A DNA stretch of 64,000 bases. Origin: Stenotrophomonas maltophilia (GTDB lineage: Bacteria > Pseudomonadota > Gammaproteobacteria > Xanthomonadales > Xanthomonadaceae). The notes under the pieces are model-generated. The model saw only the letters and a list, made by a program, of their open reading frames with translations. It had not been told where the DNA came from and searched no databases. Below are positions 1 to 11,832 of the stretch, piece after piece. Within the stretch, counting starts at the first letter, position 1. Each line of letters begins with the position of its first letter. The stretch covers positions 1,364,001-1,428,000 of the forward strand of contig NZ_CP090423.1 in the NCBI RefSeq assembly GCF_023518235.1, given 5' to 3'. The translations under genes and the position numbers were made by a program.

Positions 1-795
1 GTTCGGCTTCTGCTCGCCTTCCATGCTGTGGCGCGCACCGGGCAGGCCACCGCCCTCGCCCCAGGTGCCGTGCGCCTTGAACGGGCGGTCGAACTCGATG
101 CGGAACCAGGTCGTGTACTGGTGCCCACCACAGAAACTCTTGGTGACCAGCTTGCCTTCCACCACGCGGTCACCGACCACGTCGACCACACTGCCGATCA
201 CCGAATGGCGCTCGTTGGCCTGGCCGACATTGACCAGCACGTGGCCGTCGCCGCTGCGCTGGCTGAAGGTGTAGCGCTCGGCGGCGGCGCGGGTACGCGC
301 GGTCGCCTCGGCGTCGATGCCGCCATAGCTGGTCAACCGCACCTTGTAGTAGCCGGCCTGTCCGATTTCGCCGTCATGGGTATAGGACGCGGCGTAGGCC
401 TTGTGATCGAACTGCTTGGGGTTGCCGGTATCGAAATCGCCGCCCGGGCCGATGCTGCCCGTCACCGGCAGTACCGACACCTGGCCGCCCTGTTCCCAGC
501 AACCGGCACCGGAAATGAACGAATGGCCGAAACCGCGGATCTTCTCGTCGTCGTAGCGCCAGCCCGAGTAATGGCTGCCGATCGGGCTGACCTGGATCAG
601 GCCGAACGGCGCCGATGCGCCCGGGAAGGTGTTGCCATCGTCCTTGCTGCCGATGAAGGTGTTGACCTCGCGTTCCAGCGCCGCCGGCGCGGCCTGCAGC
701 AGCATCGGCATCGCCGACAGCGCGAGCAGGCAGGCCAGGCGCGCCAGCGGGCGCTCGGACAAGGGGACGGCGGGAGCGGACGGCACTGGACGCAT
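1..795 (-). CDS. GH92 family alpha-mannosidase, N-terminal part (gene runs off the window)
   Basis: This is the first 265 codons of an exported glycoside hydrolase family 92 enzyme. GH92 enzymes are calcium-dependent exo-alpha-mannosidases, usually around 750 residues, that trim high-mannose N-glycans. The start has a hydrophobic signal region (about residues 17-36), then the GH92 hallmark VNTFIGSKDDGNTFPGA, followed by GLIQVSP and GWRYDD. The ATG at 795 is preceded by AGGAA at good spacing. The catalytic C-terminal half lies to the left of the window. An ATCGAT-type palindrome lies about 130 bp upstream, shared with the receptor and glucokinase genes to the right, which points to one glycan regulon. 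Family is confident; linkage specificity is not determined. Confidence 0.88.
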   Translation of the reverse strand, partial: MRPVPSAPAVPLSERPLARLACLLALSAMPMLLQAAPAALEREVNTFIGSKDDGNTFPGASAPFGLIQVSPIGSHYSGWRYDDEKIRGFGHSFISGAGCWEQGGQVSVLPVTGSIGPGGDFDTGNPKQFDHKAYAASYTHDGEIGQAGYYKVRLTSYGGIDAEATARTRAAAERYTFSQRSGDGHVLVNVGQANERHSVIGSVVDVVGDRVVEGKLVTKSFCGGHQYTTWFRIEFDRPFKAHGTWGEGGGLPGARHSMEGEQKPN

Positions 796-922
796 GTCGG
801 GTTCCTGTAGTCGATGACGCGAAGGCAGACGATCGGGGCCGTCCGGCACCGTTCCGCTGAACCTTGCCCGCATCGGCAGATGGCTCCCCCTGGAATGACG
901 CCCGACCCACGCGACCGTGGTT

Positions 923-936
923 TTAGATCGATTCAA
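923..936. promoter_or_regulatory. Predicted LacI-family operator, site A
   Basis: TTAGATCGATTCAA is an imperfect palindrome around ATCGAT. It lies upstream of the GH92 gene. The same 14-mer recurs at 1820-1833, with close variants at 1699-1712, 11603-11616 and 14644-14657, each upstream of a sugar-related unit. The even-spaced, central-CG palindrome is typical of LacI/GalR regulators; the regulator itself is not visible here. Confidence 0.6.
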
Positions 937-995
937 GTAGAGCATGCAGGTTCAGCCGAATGCATTCTGCGGCGCAGCATGAGATGGGGGTGTTC

Positions 996-1177
996 GGCAG
1001 GGCTGCGCCCTGCACCTGCTCCGAGCTGGAGCAACAGCAACAGCAGAAGCAACAGCAGAAGCCGGTTTCATGTGGGGAGCCGGGGTGGGTCCGGTTGCGG
1101 GGGACGCCGTAAACCCGTCCCTGGGGGCTTGGCCGCGGCATCCATGCCGCGGACACCCCCGCAACCGGACCCACCCC
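996..1177. repeat. Composite inverted-repeat element, copy 1
   Basis: The element begins with a hairpin of GCAGGGC and GCCCTGC (997-1013). A run of GCAACA/GCAGAA-like units follows (about 1030-1062), then a long inverted repeat with perfect 22-bp arms (1082-1103 and 1156-1177) enclosing an inner hairpin, CCGCGGCA and TGCCGCGG (1133-1152). Copy 2 at 1357-1564 has the same module order in the opposite orientation. Apparent reading frames here are low-complexity and I do not accept them as genes. Confidence 0.7.
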
Positions 1178-1256
1178 GCCTTCGACAGATTTCCGCGATC
1201 TGCGACGGATCCACGCCATGCTTGGATCAATCTCTGTCAGATAACGAAATCAATCC

Positions 1257-1297
1257 GGGGTCATATCCGTTTTCCTACGGAAAATGGATCTGACCCC
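1257..1297. repeat. 41-bp palindrome ending in GGGGTCA / TGACCCC
   Basis: Arms 1257-1275 and 1279-1297 match at 17 of 19 positions around a TAC loop. A relative lies at 24234-24275, so this is a dispersed intergenic palindrome family distinct from the SMAG type. Function is unknown. Confidence 0.6.
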
Positions 1298-1356
1298 AGG
1301 CCGTTACCCCCTGCCGTCCCCAGGCCCCATCCAACCGTCACCGGGAAACTGTCGAA

Positions 1357-1564
1357 GGCGGGGCGGTGTCGGATTGCGGGGTGTCTGCGGCATGGATGCC
1401 GCGGCCAAGCCTACAGGGACGTACTTGCGGCGTCCCCGCAATCCGACACCGCCCCGCCAAACCACAGACAACCCAGAGCCGCTTTGGCTTTGGCTTTGGC
1501 TTTGGCTTTGGCTGTTGCCGGCCAGCGGCCGGCACTACCCGCAGGTGCAGGGCGCCGCCCTGCC
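1357..1564. repeat. Composite inverted-repeat element, copy 2 (inverted relative to copy 1)
   Basis: Perfect 25-bp arms lie at 1357-1381 and 1434-1458. The inner hairpin GCGGCATGGATGCCGC matches copy 1 in reverse complement. Five tandem GCTTTG hexamers follow (1481-1510), then a SMAG palindrome (1514-1538) and the GCAGGGC/GCCCTGC hairpin (1547-1563). The outer arms differ in sequence from copy 1 yet remain perfectly paired. The 796-1878 gap holds these repeats and the operators, and no credible gene. Confidence 0.7.
1514..1538. repeat. SMAG-type GTAG palindrome
   Basis: TGCCGGCC and GGCCGGCA pair around AGC, and the complementary strand begins GTAG. This is the signature of the S. maltophilia GTAG repeats. 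It sits inside composite element copy 2. Confidence 0.7.
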
Positions 1565-1698
1565 GACCCACCCTCCCCTGCGCACGAAAACGTTTCCACT
1601 GTTTTCAGCAAACCGTCACAGCATTGCCACGCCAGTACCATATTGCGCAGCAGCATGCGCCCACGGGCGACCCATGCTAAAAATCGCCCGCCCATCGC

Positions 1699-1712
1699 TT
1701 AGATCGATCCAA
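1699..1712. promoter_or_regulatory. Predicted LacI-family operator, site B
   Basis: TTAGATCGATCCAA lies 167 bp upstream of the TonB receptor start. It forms a pair with site C, 121 bp further down, a spacing compatible with looping or with separate control of divergent units. Confidence 0.6.
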
Positions 1713-1819
1713 GACGACATTGCGATGGCCGGGAGTTGGGGAAGCGGGAACAGGACGTACCAGGCCACGCGCACGGTGCCACTGCCACTGCATGGCGACA
1801 GCGACAATGTCACTTCAAA

Positions 1820-1833
1820 TTAGATCGATTCAA
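1820..1833. promoter_or_regulatory. Predicted LacI-family operator, site C
   Basis: TTAGATCGATTCAA is identical to site A and lies 45 bp before the ATG of the receptor gene, where it could block promoter clearance. Confidence 0.62.
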
Positions 1834-1878
1834 GTTGTCCGTGCCACGTCACCGGATCAATCCAGGAGAGAGGGAGAG

Positions 1879-4800
1879 ATGGGAATGAAGCATTCAACAC
1901 GTACGCATGGCCAGGACGCATTGTCGTTGGCCATCGCGCTGGCCCTGGCTGCCGCCGTTCTGCCGGCTGGCGCCGCCGCGCAGCAGGCCGCCAGCACCGG
2001 CACGCAGGACGCCACCACCCTGGACAGTGTCCAGGTCACCGGCTACCGCTACGCCATCGAGAAGAGCCTCGAGCAGAAGCGCGACGCCAACGCCGTGGTC
2101 GAAGTGATCACCGCCGAAGACGTCGGCAAGTTCCCCGACAAGAATGTCGCCGATGCGCTGCAGCGCGTCCCCGGCGTGGTCATCACCCGTAGTGGCGGTG
2201 AAGGCAAAAGCGTCAGCGTGCGCGGCCTGGCACCGGACCTGACCCTGACCCAGTTGAACGGCAACTACGTTGCTACTTCGGAAACCAACGACGAAGCCAC
2301 GCGTTCGTTCAACTACACCCTGCTGCCGTCGAACATGCTGTCCAGCGCCGAGCTGTTCAAGTCGCCGGAAGCGCGCATCGATGAAGGCGGCATCGGCGGC
2401 ACGGTCATCCTGCACACCCGACGCCCGCTGGACATGGAATCCAACTCGGGCTTCGTCACGCTCGAGGGCACCTCCTCCGACACCCATCACGATATCGATC
2501 CGCAGGCGTCTGCGCTGTACTCATGGCACAGCCAGGACGAACGCTTCGGCGTGCTGGTGGGCGTGACCCAGCAGAAGCGCACCACCCGGACCATGGAGGC
2601 CAGCACCGAGGATTACCAGTGGTATGGCGCCGGCAAGGCGCGTGATGCCTACGGCAATACGCAGGCACAGGATGGCATCCACTACTGGTGGGGCCGCTCC
2701 GGCTTCAACAACCAGTCCGGCCAGAACTACACCGACTTCTTCATGCCCACCTCGGTGAATTTCGCGGTGAAGGAAGAGAAGCGCGAGCGCAAGGGCGGCC
2801 AGCTGACCTTCCAGTTCAAGCCGGTCGACAACCTCACCCTGACCGCGAACTACTTCCGCTTCGAGCTTCAGGGTGACTACACCCAGAACATGCTGAAAAT
2901 TCCCGAATGGAGCATGGCCCGCTTCAACGGCGACGGCAACTGGGCCGGCGGCCGCCTGCTCAACGGCCTGGACTTCGATCCCAGTGGCAGCATCGTCACC
3001 GGTGGCCAGTTCGAGAAGCTGGCCGGTAAAACCTATTACTGCAGCGAGGACGAGGCCAAGGCCGCCGGTCTTGCACCCGGCGGCTGGGGCCCGGACGACT
3101 GCACCGTTCCCACCCCGCAGCTGACCGGTGGCTACAGTAAGGAAAAGGCACTCTCGCAGACCGCCGACCTGAGCATCGACTGGGATATCAGCCCGCTGTG
3201 GAAGGCTTCGTTCACCGGTGGCCGCACCTGGTCCGAAGGTGGCCCGTCGATGAACTTCCGCATGTCGGCCAAGCCGCGCCGCAAGGACGGCAACGTCTAC
3301 CTGCCCGGCAATCTGTACAGCGCGTGGGATCTGACCGGCACCCCGTCTGCGACCTTCTCGCCGGACCTGCAGCAGCAGCTGATGAACGGCATCGCCGAAG
3401 TCGATACCGGCTCCACCGATTCGTCGTGGAAGCGCACCGAGGTCAAGCAGAGCTACTTCCAGGCCGATGTGACCAAGCTGTTCGAGTCCGGCTGGCTGGA
3501 TTCGATCCAGTTCGGCGCCAAGTACCGTGACGGCAAGGTCCACCGCAACACCGGCAATACCTACTGGGTGTGCCCGGGCCGCGACCCGGCCGACTATGAC
3601 AACAGCCGCTACCAGAGCGGCTGCGACCCGACCGCCGGCAACGCGCAGCCGGGCTTCTTCCTGTCCAACCCGATCAGCAACATTGCCGGCGGCTTCAACG
3701 CCAATGTATTCCCGGGCATCAACTACCCGGCCTACATCGACTACCTGAACCAGACCTACGGCGGTTCGCACAACAGGACCGAGGAAGACTTCGTCTACAA
3801 CGTCAACGAGAAGATCTACTCCGGATACTTCCAGGCCAACTTCCGTACCGAGCGCCTGCGCGGCAATGTCGGCGTGCGCGTGGTGCGTACCAAGCAGTTC
3901 GCCCAGTCCTCCGACTCGATCGAGAAGTTCAACGACTACTTCCTGGACAACGCCTCCGGCGCGCCGATGGCGTGCACCGATCCGGCCGCGGCGGCCTATC
4001 CGACCTACAGCTGCGAAAGTGGCTTCGTGCGCCTTCCGCATGATCTGGCGCAGAGCAAGACCTACGACCTGATCGGCGTGGACCGCACCTACACCGATGT
4101 GCTGCCGAGCTTCAACATCGCCTGGGACATCACCGATACGCTGGTCCTGCGTGGCGCGGCGTCCAAGGTCATCGCCCGCCCCGGCTACACCGACATCGCC
4201 GCGCCCGGTGCACTGAGCTACTACAGCCAGGAGTACGTCAATGATCGCCGCGTGGCGGGCGGTGCATCGACCGCCGGCTGGGTCGGCCAGGGCAGCAACA
4301 AGCAGCTGGAGCCGTTCAAGGCCACCCAGTTCGACCTGGGCCTGGAGTGGTACTTCCAGCCCGGTGCCGTTGCCGGCGTGGGCCTGTTCCGCAAGAACGT
4401 GGACAACTTCACCCTGCCGGTGGTGCGTGACACGCCGATGGTCATCGGTGGCGAGGCGGTGACCGTGCAGCGCTACGAGACCCAGGCCAACGGCCGTGAT
4501 GGCGTTTCCCAGGGCGTGGAGCTGTACGGCCAGTACACCTTCGATTTTGGCGTGGGCGTGCAGGCCAACTACACCTACAACGACACCAACCTGGCATCGA
4601 TCGTGCTGGATGGCCAGGAGATCGGCTCCTCGCCGCTGGTCGGCAGTGCCAAGAACCAGGCCAACGTGACCGTCTTCTACGAGAACGAGAAGTTCCTCGC
4701 ACGCGCTTCGTTCAACCGGCGTGGCCAGGTGGTGGGCGGGCTCAACAACGGCCTGACCGTCTACACCGAGCCCTACGATCAGCTGGATCTGAACGTTGCC

Positions 4801-4956
4801 TACAACCTGACCCCGGACTGGACGCTGACCGCCTCGGTGATCAACGCCACCAAGTCCGAACAGCGCGTGCACCTGGGCAGTGACAGCAAGGCCCGCCTCA
4901 TCTCCAACACCTATGCAGGCCGCCAGCTGTACTTCGGCGCCACCTGGAAGTTCTGA
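1879..4956 (+). CDS. TonB-dependent outer-membrane receptor, Xanthomonas/Caulobacter type, glycan locus
   Basis: This encodes a 1025-residue ligand-gated outer-membrane channel energised by TonB, predicted to import a glycan fragment. The ATG at 1879 follows a strong AGGAGAG ribosome site; longer open frame upstream would include operator site C and is unlikely. A signal peptide (about residues 1-36) ends in AGAAAQQ. The plug domain starts near VQVTGYRYAIEKSLEQ and has VGKFPDKNVADALQRVPGV and GEGKSVSVRGLAPDLT, hallmarks of the large Xanthomonas/Caulobacter subfamily. The barrel ends in an aromatic residue (RQLYFGATWKF). Two upstream operators link it to the GH92 and glucokinase units. The substrate is inferred from context only. 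Confidence 0.9.
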   Translation: MGMKHSTRTHGQDALSLAIALALAAAVLPAGAAAQQAASTGTQDATTLDSVQVTGYRYAIEKSLEQKRDANAVVEVITAEDVGKFPDKNVADALQRVPGVVITRSGGEGKSVSVRGLAPDLTLTQLNGNYVATSETNDEATRSFNYTLLPSNMLSSAELFKSPEARIDEGGIGGTVILHTRRPLDMESNSGFVTLEGTSSDTHHDIDPQASALYSWHSQDERFGVLVGVTQQKRTTRTMEASTEDYQWYGAGKARDAYGNTQAQDGIHYWWGRSGFNNQSGQNYTDFFMPTSVNFAVKEEKRERKGGQLTFQFKPVDNLTLTANYFRFELQGDYTQNMLKIPEWSMARFNGDGNWAGGRLLNGLDFDPSGSIVTGGQFEKLAGKTYYCSEDEAKAAGLAPGGWGPDDCTVPTPQLTGGYSKEKALSQTADLSIDWDISPLWKASFTGGRTWSEGGPSMNFRMSAKPRRKDGNVYLPGNLYSAWDLTGTPSATFSPDLQQQLMNGIAEVDTGSTDSSWKRTEVKQSYFQADVTKLFESGWLDSIQFGAKYRDGKVHRNTGNTYWVCPGRDPADYDNSRYQSGCDPTAGNAQPGFFLSNPISNIAGGFNANVFPGINYPAYIDYLNQTYGGSHNRTEEDFVYNVNEKIYSGYFQANFRTERLRGNVGVRVVRTKQFAQSSDSIEKFNDYFLDNASGAPMACTDPAAAAYPTYSCESGFVRLPHDLAQSKTYDLIGVDRTYTDVLPSFNIAWDITDTLVLRGAASKVIARPGYTDIAAPGALSYYSQEYVNDRRVAGGASTAGWVGQGSNKQLEPFKATQFDLGLEWYFQPGAVAGVGLFRKNVDNFTLPVVRDTPMVIGGEAVTVQRYETQANGRDGVSQGVELYGQYTFDFGVGVQANYTYNDTNLASIVLDGQEIGSSPLVGSAKNQANVTVFYENEKFLARASFNRRGQVVGGLNNGLTVYTEPYDQLDLNVAYNLTPDWTLTASVINATKSEQRVHLGSDSKARLISNTYAGRQLYFGATWKF

Positions 4957-5024
4957 CGTCGCACCGGGTGGCCCGGGCCTGACCCGGTGCTGCCCCGCCC
5001 CGCCGCGCGCGGGGTCATTCCTCC

Positions 5025-5061
5025 ACGGCAGCCACGCTGGTACAGGTGGCTGCCGTTTTTG
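5025..5061 (+). terminator. Intrinsic terminator after the TonB receptor
   Basis: A perfect 11-bp stem, ACGGCAGCCAC with GTGGCTGCCGT, is followed directly by a T tract. Confidence 0.85.
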
Positions 5062-5111
5062 TTGGAAGGGGTGACGCGTTGGCGGCGCTGGCCTGGCGTT
5101 CAGCCCCGCGC

Positions 5112-5142
5112 TTGACCCTGCCATCGTTGGAAGGTGCACACT
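5112..5142 (+). promoter_or_regulatory. CueR-type copper-responsive promoter of copZ
   Basis: A -35 box TTGACC (5112-5117) and a -10 region CACACT (5137-5142) are separated by 19 bp, the overlong spacer expected for MerR-family control. The spacer carries a dyad from ACC at 5115 to GGT at 5135. Almost the same layout is at 8443-8473 before copA. Transcription should start near 5149, which rules out an upstream copZ start. Confidence 0.82.
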
Positions 5143-5175
5143 GGATCCCTCTCAAGAGCAGCGACGGAGCGACAG

Positions 5176-5370
5176 ATGGAATTCCATGTTGACGGCATGA
5201 CCTGCGGCGGCTGCGCGCGCAGCGTGACCCGTGCGATCCAGCAGATTGATCCGGACGCCCGCGTGGAGGCCGACCCGCCGACCGGGCGGGTCAAGGTGCA
5301 GACCACCGCCTCGCAGGAGCGGGTGTTTGCCGCGGTGAACGACGCAGGCTTCCCGCCGCGCACCGCCTGA
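5176..5370 (+). CDS. copZ: CopZ-like copper chaperone (single HMA domain)
   Basis: This 64-residue protein is a stand-alone heavy-metal-associated domain. It begins MEFHVDGMTCGGCARSV, with the Cu(I)-binding MTCGGC motif at residues 8-13. Such chaperones carry Cu(I) in the cytoplasm and hand it to a CopA ATPase. I chose the ATG at 5176 because it follows GGAG and lies downstream of the predicted CueR promoter. It is a separate transcription unit, convergent with cueR. Confidence 0.85.
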   Translation: MEFHVDGMTCGGCARSVTRAIQQIDPDARVEADPPTGRVKVQTTASQERVFAAVNDAGFPPRTA

Positions 5371-5395
5371 TCCGCAGCCTCGCGTCGATGACCAG

Positions 5396-5430
5396 GCCCG
5401 CCCGGTGCAATCACATCCGGCGGGCTTTTT
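5396..5430. terminator. Terminator between convergent copZ and cueR
   Basis: GCCCGCCCGG pairs with CCGGCGGGC (one bulge) and TTTTT follows on the plus strand; the complementary strand also offers a T-rich flank, so it may serve both genes. Confidence 0.75.
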
Positions 5431-5448
5431 CATATGCGCGACAGCGTC

Positions 5449-5904
5449 TCAGTGCTTGTGCGCGCGCCGCCGCACCGCGCCGGTCTTCGGTGCATCCACC
5501 GGCAGCTGCATTTCTTCATCCTTACCCAACCGCTCCAGGATCGGGCATTCCGGACGTTCGTCGCCTGCGCAGCAGCTGATCAGGGACTTCAGCGTGTCGG
5601 CCATCTGCCGCATGCTTTCGATGCGTTGTTCCAGGTCGACGATGTGCTGTTCGGCCAGGCGCTTGACGTCGGCACTGTGCCGCGAGGTGTCGTTCCAGAG
5701 GCCGAGCAGATCGGTGATCTCGGCCACCTGGAAGCCCAGATCGCGTGCGCGGCGGATGAAGCGCAGGCGGTGGATGTCCGCCTGCGAGTACGCCCGGTAG
5801 CCCGACTCGGTGCGATCGGCCGCGGGAATCAGGCCGATCTGTTCGTAGTAGCGGATCATCTTCGCCGAGACATTGGAGGCCTTGGCGGCTTCACCGATGT
5901 TCAT
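5449..5904 (-). CDS. cueR: CueR, MerR-family copper-responsive regulator
   Basis: This 151-residue regulator has an N-terminal winged helix (MNIGEAAKASNVSAKMIRYYE) and a C-terminal metal loop. Cys112 and Cys120 (CCAGDERPEC) match the Cu(I) ligands of E. coli CueR, and Ser77 marks selectivity for monovalent ions. It should activate both CueR-type promoters in this window. The ATG at 5904 follows AAGGAG that begins right at the copA stop, so copA and cueR form an operon and regulator synthesis rises with induction. The tail after residue 125 is basic and His-containing. Confidence 0.92.
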   Translation of the reverse strand: MNIGEAAKASNVSAKMIRYYEQIGLIPAADRTESGYRAYSQADIHRLRFIRRARDLGFQVAEITDLLGLWNDTSRHSADVKRLAEQHIVDLEQRIESMRQMADTLKSLISCCAGDERPECPILERLGKDEEMQLPVDAPKTGAVRRRAHKH

Positions 5905-5915
5905 GCAGGTCTCCT

Positions 5916-8408
<2,493 letters not shown>

Positions 8409-8442
8409 GATCGGATTCCCGGGCTTGCTTGTGGATGCGCAC

Positions 8443-8473
8443 AGGCTAAACCTTGCCATCGTGGGAAGGTCAA
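8443..8473 (-). promoter_or_regulatory. CueR-type promoter of copA-cueR
   Basis: On the minus strand TTGACC (8473-8468) is separated by 19 bp from TAGCCT (8448-8443). The dyad spans 8450-8470, with ACCTT and AAGGT half-sites. It closely resembles the copZ promoter. Confidence 0.85.
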
Positions 8474-8497
8474 ATCCAGCCGCCCCGGGAACGACCG

Positions 8498-8522
8498 GTA
8501 GCGCCGGGCCAGGCCCGGCGTA
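8498..8522. repeat. SMAG-type GTAG palindrome
   Basis: It starts GTAGCGCCGGGCC and folds back with GGCCCGGCG. It lies between copA and the second receptor. Confidence 0.7.
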
Positions 8523-8538
8523 CCGCCCGCAATCCACC

Positions 8539-11496
8539 TCAGAAGGTGAACACGTACTCCAGCGCGAACTCGCGGCCCACCGCGCTCAACAGGCGGGTCG
8601 GCGCGAAGTCGTAGTCCAGCTTGTACGGGTCTTTGTGGTTCCAGCTGGCCGAGTTGAACGCGTTGTTGACGTACACGTTGACCTTGGCGTGCTCGGTCAC
8701 CTGGTAGCCCACGTTGAAATTCCAGGTGATGAACGGCCCGACCCGGCCGAAGTAGCGCGCGGTCCGCTGGCCTGCATTCGGGTTCGGATTGGGCGAGCCA
8801 TCCGGACGCGTCGACGGCTCCAGGCAGTTCAGCGAGGGGCTGTCACTGGGCACGTAGCCATCGGCGAACGGCAGGCAGCCACCCGGGTTGTCGAGGCGGT
8901 CGGTGCCCCAGTGGTAGCGCACGCCCGGCACCGAGCCCACACGGTCGGCATAGACATTGGCGTTCCAGTTGCCCCGCTGCCAGGCCAGGCTCGCACGCAG
9001 CTTGCTGCGCAGGTCGCGGTCACGGCGTTCCGGGTTGGGGTCGGCGGCGTAACGCTGCTCCTTGGTGGAAATCTGGTTGGTGTAGTTCAGGCCCAGCTGG
9101 AAGCTGCCCCATTGCGCGGTGTCCAGCCGATAACGCGCGGTCAGGTCGATGCCACGCACTTCACGGCTGGCCAGGTTGAACGGGCCACGCTCGATCGACA
9201 CCAGGCGCCCGTTGCTGTCGCGGTTCACACGGGCCAGGATGCCGGCGCAGTACTCGCCACCGGCCGGATTGGCCCACGGCGTACCGTCCATGTTCTTGCC
9301 GGTCAGGCAGCCCGCCTCGCTGGCCAGCACTTCGTCGGCCCCCACATCGACGATCATGTCTTCCAGCTTGATCGCCCAGTAATCAGCGCTGACCGACAGG
9401 TTCGGCATCACGTCCCACACGAAGCCCACCGTCCACGAATCGCCGGTCTCCGAGCGCAGCAGCGGTGTGCCACGACGGTTCACGTCGAACGCGTACCAGA
9501 CATCGGTGTTGCCCACACCGCAGTTGTTGACCAGGTAGGCGCCACTCTGGATGCAGCGCAGCCGATCGTAGGTCAGCACCTCCGAACTGCTCGGCTGGCC
9601 CAGCAGGTAATGCATGTCCGGTGCGTGGAAGCTGGTGGCGTACGAACCCCGCACCAGCAGCGCTTCGACCGGCCGCCACTCCAGGCCGACGTTCCAGGTG
9701 GTTTCCTTCTGGCTGCCGATGTTCAGCGCTTCGCTGCTGTCGTCGGCCTTGTAGTTGCCATAGCGGTCATAACGCGCGGCCGCAGTGGCGGTCACGCTTT
9801 CCAGCAGCGGAATCTTGAATTCGACACCGGCCGAATAGCGGGTGCGCTCGCCGCCACCGCGATCGACGTTCTGCAGGTCGAAGTCGATGCCCGCGCGCGG
9901 GTCGGGGCTGAGGTGATAGCCCTGCTGTGCGACTTCAGCCACCGCTGCGAACGAGATCGGGCCGGCCCAGCCCTGGAACAGCTCTCCGGTGATGTCCGCC
10001 GAGGCCTGGTTGACCCACGAGGCGGCGCGGTTCTTGGCCACCGTGCCCATCTGCCAGTACTGGTCCGGCGTGATCGGGTTCCACCAGCGCGATTCGTTCA
10101 GTGCGTAGATCGCCTCGCCATCGGCGGTGGTGCCCAGGCGCGGGCCGAGGAAGAAATCATAGGACTTCTGCTCGTCCACCACGTTCTGCCGCTCCTCCAC
10201 CCGGTAGTACGAGCGCCCCACCGACGCGCTCCAGTCGAAGCGCTCGGCCAGGCGTCCGCGCAGGCCGGCGCTCCAGTCCCAGGAGAGTTCGCGGTTGGTG
10301 TTGCGCAGGGTATCCAGGCCACCCACCTCGTTCGGGGTGAACTGGCGCACGCCGAGGATCGGGCGGTTGCGGTTGGCATCCCAGTAGTAGCCGTTGGCAT
10401 CGTCGATCAGCGACACGCCGGGCGGGTTGGTGCCCCAGATCGCTTCGGAGCGGTAGACCGCGAGGTTGGTCCAGGCCTGCAGGTCGTTGCTGAAATCGAA
10501 GGTGGCGTACAGGTTGCCGGACACGTTCTCGGCACCGCCGGTGAGCAGCCAGTTGGCGTAGTCGGCGCTCATGCCGCACAGGCGGCCGGTGTTGCTGACG
10601 GTGTTGGCGGCGTAGTTGTAGACCAGGCGGTCGGCGGTGTAGTACTCGCCGTCGAACTTCTCGCAGGTGCCAGCCGGTGGCGCCAGGCGCTGGCCGTTGC
10701 TCGGATCGATCAGCGCCAGGCCCGCGGTGGGACGGAAGCCGACCTTGCGCTGTTCCATGTTCCAGGACGGGTACGGCGCATCGTCGGCATCGTCCATCTG
10801 CGGGCGGTCGCGGCCGAACAGCGGGTCGCGCTTGGTGTACTGCAGCGCGTAGGTCACGCTCCAGTGGTCGCCGGTCTTGCCGCCAGCCCAGGACAGGTCC
10901 CAGGTATCGCGGCCGCCTTCGGTGGAAGTGCCTCCGCGTACGCGCACTTCGTCGCCGTCGTAATTGGTTTTCAGGATGACGTTGACCACGCCGGCAATCG
11001 CGTCGGAACCATAGATGGCCGAGGCGCCGCCGGTCAGCACTTCGATGCGCTCGACCGCGGCAGCGGGAATGTTGCCGTAGTTGGAGAAGTTGGTTTCACC
11101 GCCGTAAGGCAGCGGGTAGTCCGCCACACGGCGACCGTTGACCAGCAGCAGCGAACGGTTCGGGCCCATCCCGCGCAGGTTCAGGCCACTGGCGTTGGGC
11201 GTGTGCGAGCCCCACTGCGAAGCCGCCTCGACGGTGCCGGTGGCCTCGGTGAGGGTCTTCAGCGCGTCGTACACGCTGACGAAGCCTTCCTTCTGGATCT
11301 GCTGGGCGGTGATCACATTGACCGGCGCCGGGCCCTCGACGCTGGCGCGCTTGATGCGCGAGCCGGTCACGGTGACCGCGTCGAGATCCTTGGTGGAGGA
11401 ACTGGCCGCCTCCTGCGCGCTGGCAGCCAGGGGCAACAGGGCCAGGACCAGAGCCTGGGACAGCAGGTGACGGCGCTTGCGGACGGACTGAGCCAT
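8539..11496 (-). CDS. TonB-dependent outer-membrane receptor, second of the glycan locus
   Basis: This 985-residue receptor has a signal peptide ([20 protein letters not shown], cleaved after SAQ), a TonB-proximal [12 protein letters not shown] segment, a plug with [18 protein letters not shown] and [20 protein letters not shown], and a barrel ending in an aromatic residue (LEYVFTF). It belongs to a different subfamily from the receptor at 1879-4956. I chose the ATG at 11496, where the signal peptide begins; a longer frame would place it 90 codons downstream of the start. Operator site D lies 107 bp upstream. The substrate is unknown; the context favours a glycan or glycopeptide. Confidence 0.9.
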   Translation of the reverse strand: MAQSVRKRRHLLSQALVLALLPLAASAQEAASSSTKDLDAVTVTGSRIKRASVEGPAPVNVITAQQIQKEGFVSVYDALKTLTEATGTVEAASQWGSHTPNASGLNLRGMGPNRSLLLVNGRRVADYPLPYGGETNFSNYGNIPAAAVERIEVLTGGASAIYGSDAIAGVVNVILKTNYDGDEVRVRGGTSTEGGRDTWDLSWAGGKTGDHWSVTYALQYTKRDPLFGRDRPQMDDADDAPYPSWNMEQRKVGFRPTAGLALIDPSNGQRLAPPAGTCEKFDGEYYTADRLVYNYAANTVSNTGRLCGMSADYANWLLTGGAENVSGNLYATFDFSNDLQAWTNLAVYRSEAIWGTNPPGVSLIDDANGYYWDANRNRPILGVRQFTPNEVGGLDTLRNTNRELSWDWSAGLRGRLAERFDWSASVGRSYYRVEERQNVVDEQKSYDFFLGPRLGTTADGEAIYALNESRWWNPITPDQYWQMGTVAKNRAASWVNQASADITGELFQGWAGPISFAAVAEVAQQGYHLSPDPRAGIDFDLQNVDRGGGERTRYSAGVEFKIPLLESVTATAAARYDRYGNYKADDSSEALNIGSQKETTWNVGLEWRPVEALLVRGSYATSFHAPDMHYLLGQPSSSEVLTYDRLRCIQSGAYLVNNCGVGNTDVWYAFDVNRRGTPLLRSETGDSWTVGFVWDVMPNLSVSADYWAIKLEDMIVDVGADEVLASEAGCLTGKNMDGTPWANPAGGEYCAGILARVNRDSNGRLVSIERGPFNLASREVRGIDLTARYRLDTAQWGSFQLGLNYTNQISTKEQRYAADPNPERRDRDLRSKLRASLAWQRGNWNANVYADRVGSVPGVRYHWGTDRLDNPGGCLPFADGYVPSDSPSLNCLEPSTRPDGSPNPNPNAGQRTARYFGRVGPFITWNFNVGYQVTEHAKVNVYVNNAFNSASWNHKDPYKLDYDFAPTRLLSAVGREFALEYVFTF

Positions 11497-11602
11497 GGGT
11501 GGTTGCTCTTGGAAAGTGTGGACGCACAGACGGGTGGTGGCGTGGCACGACGGCTGATCCGGGCGCCTGGATCGGTTCAACACCGTCCCGGCACCCTCCC
11601 CT

Positions 11603-11616
11603 GTGGATCGATCCAA
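11603..11616. promoter_or_regulatory. Predicted LacI-family operator, site D
   Basis: GTGGATCGATCCAA contains the perfect 12-bp palindrome TGGATCGATCCA. It lies upstream of the receptor gene that starts at 11496. The rest of the 11497-11832 gap holds only this site and the hairpin at 11808-11826. Confidence 0.65.
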
Positions 11617-11807
11617 ACTAAAGCACAGCTGAACCATGCCGGGCATGCGGCGACGCAGCAAGCGGCGGCGGAATGCTGCTATTGGCTGCCGGTATCGAGA
11701 GTAATCAATAGGTTGCGGACTATCGCCTAGAGAGCGGCGCAGGAACGCATGACACGAACGCGACAATCACGCGCGGAACGGTTTTGTCCGGGATCCGGAT
11801 GCGCGTT

Positions 11808-11826
11808 CGCCGGGCATGGCCCGGCG
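11808..11826. repeat. SMAG-like hairpin downstream of cutC
   Basis: CGCCGGGC and GCCCGGCG pair around ATG. It lies 6 bp past the cutC stop and may act as a terminator, though no T tract follows. Confidence 0.6.
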
Positions 11827-11832
11827 GATTGG

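Noticed and set aside
1201..1240. TTGGATCAATCTCT as a sixth ATCGAT operator
   Set aside because: The core is broken and no symmetric second half is present.
814..1823. Several frames of 90-210 codons in the upstream intergenic region
   Set aside because: They translate the tandem hexamers and inverted repeats into low-complexity peptides and have no ribosome sites.
1720..1878. Longer start for the first receptor
   Set aside because: It would read through operator site C and lacks a ribosome site; the ATG at 1879 has AGGAGAG and begins the signal peptide.
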